This document shows, one piece after another, positions 53,975 to 64,000 of a stretch of DNA of 64,000 nucleotides; within the stretch, counting starts at the first letter, position 1, and each line of letters opens with the position of its first letter. The stretch is from Micromonospora ferruginea. GTDB lineage: Bacteria; Actinomycetota; Actinomycetes; Mycobacteriales; Micromonosporaceae. The stretch spans positions 3,603,001 through 3,667,000 of the forward strand of contig NZ_CP059322.2 of NCBI RefSeq assembly GCF_013694245.2, in the 5' to 3' direction. The position numbers were made by a program, and so were the translations under genes. The notes below the pieces were generated by a model that ran no database searches, had not been told where the DNA came from, and was given only the letters and a program-made list of their open reading frames with translations.

Positions 53975-54698
53975 CGCTCTCCTCGGCCCAGGCCCGCCAG
54001 TCGTCGAGCACGCCGTAGAGGGCGGGGGTGAGCCAGCCGGGGGCCGAGCGGCGGAACACGCCCGGGTCCATCCCGCCGGCGCCGGCCGGCACCGCGCCGA
54101 GCAGGTTCGGCACCAGCTCGGACAGGTTGAGCCAGTGCACCAGCTCCGCCTCCGCCGGCCAGGCGCCGATCACCACGCCGGCCGGGACGGCCCGCCGTTC
54201 CAGCGCCTCCAGCGTCAGCGCGGTGTGGTTGAGCGTGCCGAGCCCGGCCCGCGCCACCACCACCGCCGGCGCGCCCAGCGACACCGCCAGGTCGGCCACC
54301 GTCCAGGGCTCGCCGGACGGGCGCAGTCCCATCGGTACGAGCAGCCCGCCGGCGCCCTCGACCAGCACCAGGTCGTGCTTGTCGGCCTCCTCGCGGATCG
54401 CGTCGACCGCGCTGTACAGCTCCAGCGGCGGCAGCTCGGCGACCCGGGCCGCGGCCAGCGGGGCGAGCGGGTCCGGATAGCTGGCCAGGGTGCGGCCGGT
54501 GAGCGGGGCGGCCAGCCGGGTCACCGAGTCGACGTCGCCGGGCTCGCCGGTGGCCGTGCCGGTCTGGCCCGGCTTGACCACCGCGACCCGCAGGCCGGCC
54601 GCCTGCGCGGCGGCGGCCACCGCCGCGGTCACCACGGTCTTGCCGACCTCGGTGTCGGTGCCGGTCACCAGCACCGCCCCGGTCCAGCCGTCACTCAT
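53970..54698 (-). CDS. bioD: dethiobiotin synthetase
   Basis: A 242-residue enzyme that forms the ureido ring of dethiobiotin from 7,8-diaminopelargonate, CO2 and ATP. The P-loop VTGTDTEVGKT (about 11-21), VVKPGQTGT, LVEGAGGLLVPMG and NHTALTLEALERRAVPAGVV are diagnostic. ATG 54698 overlaps the bioF stop (ATGA). It is the last gene of a bioF-bioD operon. The stop codon lies inside a palindromic repeat that probably ends the transcript. Confidence 0.95.
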   Translation of the reverse strand: MSDGWTGAVLVTGTDTEVGKTVVTAAVAAAAQAAGLRVAVVKPGQTGTATGEPGDVDSVTRLAAPLTGRTLASYPDPLAPLAAARVAELPPLELYSAVDAIREEADKHDLVLVEGAGGLLVPMGLRPSGEPWTVADLAVSLGAPAVVVARAGLGTLNHTALTLEALERRAVPAGVVIGAWPAEAELVHWLNLSELVPNLLGAVPAGAGGMDPGVFRRSAPGWLTPALYGVLDDWRAWAEESG

Positions 54699-55831
54699 GA
54701 GACACACTCCACGATCACGTCCAGCGCGCGGGCGAACTCCGCCCGGTCCACCCCGGCGCCGACGGTCAGCCGCAGCCGGGAGCGGCCGTCGGGCGTGGAC
54801 GGCGGGCGGAAACAGCCGACCGCCACGCCCCGGTCCCGGCAGGCGGCCGCCCAGGCGGTCGCCTCCTCCGGACCGGGCGCGGTCACCGAGACCACCGCCG
54901 CGTCGGGGGCGGAGACGGACAGCCCGGCCGCGCCGAGGCGGCGCACCGCGAGCGCGACCCGGTCGGCCAGCTCGGCGCGCAGCGCGTCACCGGCCCGGGC
55001 GAGCCGCACCGCGGCGTGCACCCCGGCCACCACCGCCGGCGGCGGGGCGGTGTCGAAGATGAACGTGCGGCCGGTCTCCACCAGGTGCCGGACGAACTCC
55101 GCCGGCCCGGCGACCACGCCGCCGGCCCCGCCGAGCGCCTTGGACAGGGTCGCGGTGACCACCACGTCGGGCTCGCCGGCCAGCCCGGCGGCGGCCACCC
55201 CGCCGGCCCCGGCCGGGCCGGTCACGCCGATCGCGTGCGCGTCGTCGACCAGCAGGAGCGCGCCGTGCCGGCGGGTCACCTCGTGCAGCTCGGCGAGCGG
55301 GGCCAGGTCGCCGTCGACGGAGAAGACCGACTCGGTCACCACCACGGCGGGGCGGCCCGGCGCGGCGGCCAGCGCGGCGGCCACCGCGGCCACGTCGCCG
55401 TGCGGCGTCACCACCGTCTCGGCCCGCGAGATCCGGCAGCCGTCGATCAGCGAGGCGTGGTTGTGCGCGTCGGAGACGAGCAGCGTACGCGGCTGGGTCA
55501 GGCCCCGGACCGCGGCGAGGTTGGCCAGGTAGCCGGAGGAGAAGACCAGCGCCCGGTCGACGCCGAGCCAGTCGGCCAGCTCGTCCTCCAGCGCGTGGTG
55601 CAGGTCGGTGGAGCCGCGCACCAGGCGCGACCCGGTGGCGCCCAGCCCGTACCGGGACAGGGCCGTCGTGGCGGCGGCGGTGACCTCCGGGTGGGCGGCC
55701 AGGCCCAGGTAGTCGTTGCCGGCCAGGTCGACCACGGCGTCGTCGGCGGCGCGCGGGCGCAGCGTGCGGGTCAGGCCCGCCTCGGCGCGCAGTTCGGCGC
55801 CCCGGTCCAGGGCCGCCAGCCAGTCCGCCAC
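54695..55831 (-). CDS. bioF: 8-amino-7-oxononanoate synthase
   Basis: A 378-residue PLP enzyme condensing pimeloyl-thioester with alanine. LAGNDYLGLAAHPEV, GATGSRLVRGSTDLHHALED, LVDDAHAIGVTG with the PLP Asp/His and VTATLSKALGG with the Schiff-base Lys are present. GTG 55831 follows a G-rich site (GGGAGGGG). It is divergent from bioB with 120 bp between. bioA is not in the window. Confidence 0.94.
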   Translation of the reverse strand: MADWLAALDRGAELRAEAGLTRTLRPRAADDAVVDLAGNDYLGLAAHPEVTAAATTALSRYGLGATGSRLVRGSTDLHHALEDELADWLGVDRALVFSSGYLANLAAVRGLTQPRTLLVSDAHNHASLIDGCRISRAETVVTPHGDVAAVAAALAAAPGRPAVVVTESVFSVDGDLAPLAELHEVTRRHGALLLVDDAHAIGVTGPAGAGGVAAAGLAGEPDVVVTATLSKALGGAGGVVAGPAEFVRHLVETGRTFIFDTAPPPAVVAGVHAAVRLARAGDALRAELADRVALAVRRLGAAGLSVSAPDAAVVSVTAPGPEEATAWAAACRDRGVAVGCFRPPSTPDGRSRLRLTVGAGVDRAEFARALDVIVECVS

Positions 55832-55951
55832 CGTGCCGTCCCCTCCCGCCGACCTCCCGCCCCGCCCGGGCGCTTCCGCGGGGCGAAGTTACCACCCGGC
55901 CAGGCAGCCCCGGCGTGGCGCGGTGCCGGCTCGCCGGGTTAGGTTACGGCC

Positions 55952-56947
55952 ATGCCAGAGATCCTCGACCAGGCCCGGACCCGGGTGCTGGAGAACGGCG
56001 TCGGCCTCGACCAGGCCGGCATCCTCGCCGTGCTGAACCTGCCGGACGAGCACCTGCCGGCCGCCCTCCAGCTCGCCCACGAGGTGCGGATGCGCTGGTG
56101 CGGCCCGGAGGTCGAGGTGGAGGGCATCGTCTCGCTGAAGACCGGCGGCTGCCCGGAGGACTGCCACTTCTGCTCCCAGTCCGGCCTGTTCACCTCGCCG
56201 GTGCGCTCCGTCTGGCTGGACATCCCGGCGCTGGTGGAGGCCGCGAAGCAGACCGCCGCGGCCGGGGCCAGCGAGTTCTGCATCGTGGCCGCCGTGCGCG
56301 GCCCGGACGCCCGGCTGATGAAGCAGATGCGCGACGGGGTGGCGGCCATCCGGGAGGCGGTCGACATCCAGGTCGCCGCGTCGCTCGGCATGCTCACCCA
56401 GGAGCAGGTCGACGAGCTGGTGGAGATGGGCGTGCACCGCTACAACCACAACCTGGAGACCTGCCGCTCCTACTTCCCGAACGTGGTCACCACGCACTCG
56501 TGGGAGGAGCGCTGGGAGACGCTGCGGATGGTCCGCGAGTCCGGCATGGAGGTCTGCTGCGGCGGCATCCTCGGGCTCGGCGAGACGGTGGAGCAGCGGG
56601 CCGAGTTCGCCGCGCAGCTCGCCGAGCTGGACCCGCACGAGGTGCCGCTGAACTTCCTCAACCCGCGCCCCGGCACGCCGCTGGGCGACCGCCCGGTGGT
56701 CGAGGGCAAGGACGCGCTGCGGGCCATCGCCGCGTTCCGGCTGGCCATGCCGCGCACCATCCTGCGCTACGCGGGCGGGCGCGAGCTGACCCTCGGTGAC
56801 CTCGGCACCCGCGACGGCCTGCTCGGCGGCATCAACGCGGTCATCGTCGGCAACTACCTGACCACGCTGGGCCGGCCGGCAACGGACGACCTGAAGTTGC
56901 TGACCGAGCTGAAGATGCCGGTGAAGGCGCTCTCCGCGACCCTGTGA
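55952..56947 (+). CDS. bioB: biotin synthase
   Basis: A 331-residue radical SAM enzyme that inserts sulfur into dethiobiotin. The 4Fe-4S motif is C67-C71-C74 in [40 protein letters not shown]-like [11 protein letters not shown] and [12 protein letters not shown] are all BioB. The ATG is preceded by TAGGTT at 55940, so the mRNA is probably leaderless or nearly so. Two small genes follow closely and are likely cotranscribed. Confidence 0.96.
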   Translation: MPEILDQARTRVLENGVGLDQAGILAVLNLPDEHLPAALQLAHEVRMRWCGPEVEVEGIVSLKTGGCPEDCHFCSQSGLFTSPVRSVWLDIPALVEAAKQTAAAGASEFCIVAAVRGPDARLMKQMRDGVAAIREAVDIQVAASLGMLTQEQVDELVEMGVHRYNHNLETCRSYFPNVVTTHSWEERWETLRMVRESGMEVCCGGILGLGETVEQRAEFAAQLAELDPHEVPLNFLNPRPGTPLGDRPVVEGKDALRAIAAFRLAMPRTILRYAGGRELTLGDLGTRDGLLGGINAVIVGNYLTTLGRPATDDLKLLTELKMPVKALSATL

Positions 56948-56951
56948 GGCG

Positions 56952-57203
56952 ATGGTGACCGAGCTGACCCGACCCGCCGAGCTGACCCGACCCGCCGCGC
57001 CCGCCGACGGCGGTCAGCCGGTGGCGCGCTGGTGCGACAGGTGCGGCGAGTCGGTGGCCGACGGCCCGCACGCGGCGTGCGCGGCGGCCCGGGCGCTGGA
57101 GCCGCCGCGCTGGTGCCCGTCCTGCCGGCGGCGGATGAAGGTGCAGGTCGTGCCGGCCGGCTGGTCGGCGGTCTGCGTCGAGCACGGCGAGCGGCGGGGC
57201 TGA
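56952..57203 (+). CDS. bsaP: biotin synthase auxiliary protein, BsaP-like
   Basis: An 83-residue protein starting 4 bp after bioB. The N-terminus repeats ELTRPA (residues 4-16) and is poorly conserved. The rest has six Cys: CDRCGE, AAC, CPSCRRRM and VCVEHGE, an arrangement that fits the actinobacterial BsaP proteins, which carry an Fe-S cluster and assist BioB in mycobacteria. Position directly after bioB supports this. Alternatively, it is a zinc-ribbon protein of unknown role. Confidence 0.75.
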   Translation: MVTELTRPAELTRPAAPADGGQPVARWCDRCGESVADGPHAACAAARALEPPRWCPSCRRRMKVQVVPAGWSAVCVEHGERRG

Positions 57204-57206
57204 GCG

Positions 57207-57713
57207 GTGCTGCGGGGACGGGCGGTGACGCTGCGGCCGGCGACGGACGCCGACGTCGCGGCGCTGGCCGCGATCCGGGCCACCCCGGAGGTACGCCGCT
57301 GGTGGCGCGGTGACGACGACCTGGCCGGGGCGGTCCGCGCCGACCTGGCCGACGACTCGCTGACCGTCTACGTGATCGAGCACGAGGACCGGCTGGTCGG
57401 GGCGATCCAGTGGTACGCCGAGACCGACCCGGACTACCGCCACGCCAGCCTGGACGTCTTCCTCGACCCGGCGGCGCGCGGCGCCGGGCTGGGCGGGGAC
57501 GCCATCCGCACGCTGGTCCGGCACCTGGCCGACGAGTACGGCCACCACCGGTTCACCATCGACCCGGCGGCGGCGAACACGGCCGCGATCCGGGCGTACG
57601 CGAAGGTGGGGTTCCGGCCGGTGGGCATCATGCGCCGTTACGAGCGCGGCGCGGACGGGCGCTGGCACGACGGCCTGTTGATGGACCTGCTCGCCGAGGA
57701 CCTGCCCGACTGA
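57207..57713 (+). CDS. GNAT N-acetyltransferase
   Basis: A 168-residue acetyltransferase of the GNAT fold. LRPATDADVAALAAIRATPE opens the fold; LDVFLDPAARGAGLGGDAIR contains the acetyl-CoA motif (R/Q-x-x-G-x-G as ARGAGLGG), and NTAAIRAYAKVGFRPVGIMR is the C-terminal motif. The GTG is 3 bp after the BsaP-like stop, so it ends the bioB transcript. It resembles AAC(6')- and RimJ-like proteins; substrate unknown, resistance not implied. Confidence 0.88.
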   Translation: MLRGRAVTLRPATDADVAALAAIRATPEVRRWWRGDDDLAGAVRADLADDSLTVYVIEHEDRLVGAIQWYAETDPDYRHASLDVFLDPAARGAGLGGDAIRTLVRHLADEYGHHRFTIDPAAANTAAIRAYAKVGFRPVGIMRRYERGADGRWHDGLLMDLLAEDLPD

Positions 57714-57720
57714 GTCGGGC

Positions 57721-57748
57721 GTGCCCGGCACCGTGCGGTGCCGGGCAC
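57721..57748. terminator. bidirectional terminator
   Basis: A perfect 12-bp stem, GTGCCCGGCACC with GGTGCCGGGCAC, loop GTGC, between the GNAT gene and the convergent xylanase gene. Confidence 0.78.
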
Positions 57749-57758
57749 GTCCGGTCGG

Positions 57759-60269
<2,511 letters not shown>

Positions 60270-60313
60270 CTAGCTGTGTCGATGCTTACATCGGGCCTCG
60301 GCCCGGACAAAGA

Positions 60314-60336
60314 GTTTCGGAAAAGTTTCGGAAATG
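60314..60336 (-). promoter_or_regulatory. TTCCGAAAC direct repeats upstream of the xylanase gene
   Basis: On the coding strand of the xylanase, TTTCCGAAAC and TTTTCCGAAAC stand head to tail in the AT-rich upstream region, about 115-135 bp before the start. GAAA-type boxes are known before Streptomyces xylanase genes, so a xylan-responsive regulator site is plausible. No regulator gene is adjacent. Confidence 0.5.
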
Positions 60337-60360
60337 TTTTTTGGGACCGGAGGGCGTAGC

Positions 60361-60393
60361 GAGGCCGGTCGCCGCACTCGGGCGACCGGCCTC
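60361..60393 (-). terminator. terminator of the GH9 gene
   Basis: A perfect 13-bp stem, GAGGCCGGTCGCC with GGCGACCGGCCTC, about 20 bp after the GH9 stop. Confidence 0.75.
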
Positions 60394-60413
60394 GCCACGC
60401 CGACGATCGGCGG

Positions 60414-63500
<3,087 letters not shown>

Positions 63501-63606
63501 TCACATCGATGGACTGTTGCCCGCCGCGCGACCGGCACGGGACAGTCGCCCCATCCAGCGGCGTCATCGACGCCGCCGCTCCCCGGACAACCCTGAGGAG
63601 ATCGCG

Positions 63607-64000
63607 ATGGCTCTCAGACTCGCCGACGGCACCTCCTGGTCCGACACCCTGACCCGGGCGGTGGCCGCCGCCCCGGAGGCCTTCACCACCGCCGACGACG
63701 GCACCGCCACGCTGCACAACCTCGTCGAGGGACAGTGGCGGCAGACCGGCACGCCCACCGCGGTCCGCACCCCGGTGGACAACACCGTCCTGGTGAACCT
63801 GGCCCGCCTCGACGCCGACGCGGCACGCGCCGCGGTCGCCCACGCCGCGTCCGCGCACCGCGACTGGGCCCGTACCCCGCTCGCCGAGCGGACCGCCCGG
63901 GTCCTCGACGCGCTCGACGCGCTCACCGCCCACCGCGACCTGCTCGCCCTGCTGCTGGTCTGGGAGATCGGCAAGCCGTGGCGGCTCGCCTGCGCCGACG
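63607..64000 (+). CDS. aldehyde dehydrogenase family protein, N-terminal part
   Basis: The first 131 residues of a gene that runs off the right edge. ATG 63607 has TGAGGAG at 63593-63599. MALRLADGTSWSDTLTRAVA, then VEGQWRQTG, TPVDNTVLVNLARLDADAAR, AVAHAASAHRDWARTPLAER and the IGKPW after the helix match the N-terminal part of the ALDH superfamily; the catalytic Cys and Glu lie beyond the window. It is divergent from the GH9 gene, 313 bp apart. Substrate unknown. The gap 63294-63606 holds the CebR-like box and nothing else I can support. Confidence 0.82.
   Translation, partial: MALRLADGTSWSDTLTRAVAAAPEAFTTADDGTATLHNLVEGQWRQTGTPTAVRTPVDNTVLVNLARLDADAARAAVAHAASAHRDWARTPLAERTARVLDALDALTAHRDLLALLLVWEIGKPWRLACAD

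Noticed and set aside
57207..57713. An aminoglycoside 6'-N-acetyltransferase resistance gene
   Set aside because: Only general GNAT motifs are visible, and the gene is the last of a biotin transcript.

Overview
The window is about 64 kb of very GC-rich actinobacterial chromosome. Codon third positions are almost all G or C, many genes start with GTG, and there are many secreted polysaccharidases, ECF and two-component regulators and short intergenic palindromes. The gene families and the GGGGCCCC and GATCAAGGAG type palindromes fit the Micromonosporaceae (Micromonospora or a close relative). That placement is inference; no rRNA gene is present to confirm it.

Layout. 1-3 kb: the end of a HelR-like RNA polymerase recycling ATPase, two small hypothetical genes and a Spo0M-like gene. 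3-11.5 kb: a galactoside-use locus with a DeoR regulator and a GH42 beta-galactosidase on the minus strand, divergent from a CUT1 sugar importer (lipoprotein and two permeases, no ATPase) and a GH36 alpha-galactosidase. 11.5-16 kb: an ECF42 sigma factor with its DGPF partner, a membrane protein, and a secreted GH5-CBM2 mannanase. 16-25.5 kb: an F420-type oxidoreductase, membrane and lipid genes (PAP2, YihY, diacylglycerol kinase), an HTH/Clp-N pair, a PP2C phosphatase and a TetR-SDR operon.

25.5-36.9 kb is the most coherent block. It holds two universal stress proteins, phosphoketolase, a P-type ATPase carrying a C-terminal hemerythrin domain, two Acg-type nitroreductase-like proteins, a DevS/DosS-like GAF-GAF histidine kinase and a DevR/DosR-like response regulator. 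A 15-bp motif close to GGGACCTWCGGCCCT occurs four times, each time in front of genes of this block. It looks like a complete hypoxia/dormancy regulon with its own sensor, regulator, operators and effectors.

37.9-39 kb is non-coding. It carries nested hairpins, nine units of a ~73-bp hairpin repeat (two more lie at 14.1 kb), and a structured leader, possibly a c-di-AMP riboswitch, before a secreted cell-wall-hydrolase-like gene. 41.4-44.3 kb has five minus-strand tRNA genes in two clusters that share identical tRNA-Val(GAC) and tRNA-Gly(GCC) copies. 44.5-53.9 kb: TetR, an AlkB-type hydroxylase, a glycosyltransferase, a wall-anchored-type protein, a methyltransferase, an ABC-2 exporter and a LuxR-type two-component system. 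54-57.7 kb: biotin genes (bioD, bioF, bioB, bsaP-like) and a GNAT. 57.8-63.3 kb: two large secreted plant-polymer enzymes, GH10-CBM13-GH62 and GH9-CBM3-Fn3-Fn3-CBM2, the second with a CebR-like box. The window ends inside an aldehyde dehydrogenase gene.

A family of GGGGCCCC-cored palindromes recurs at five places. One copy sits in frame inside the alpha-galactosidase gene and brings a rare TTA codon.
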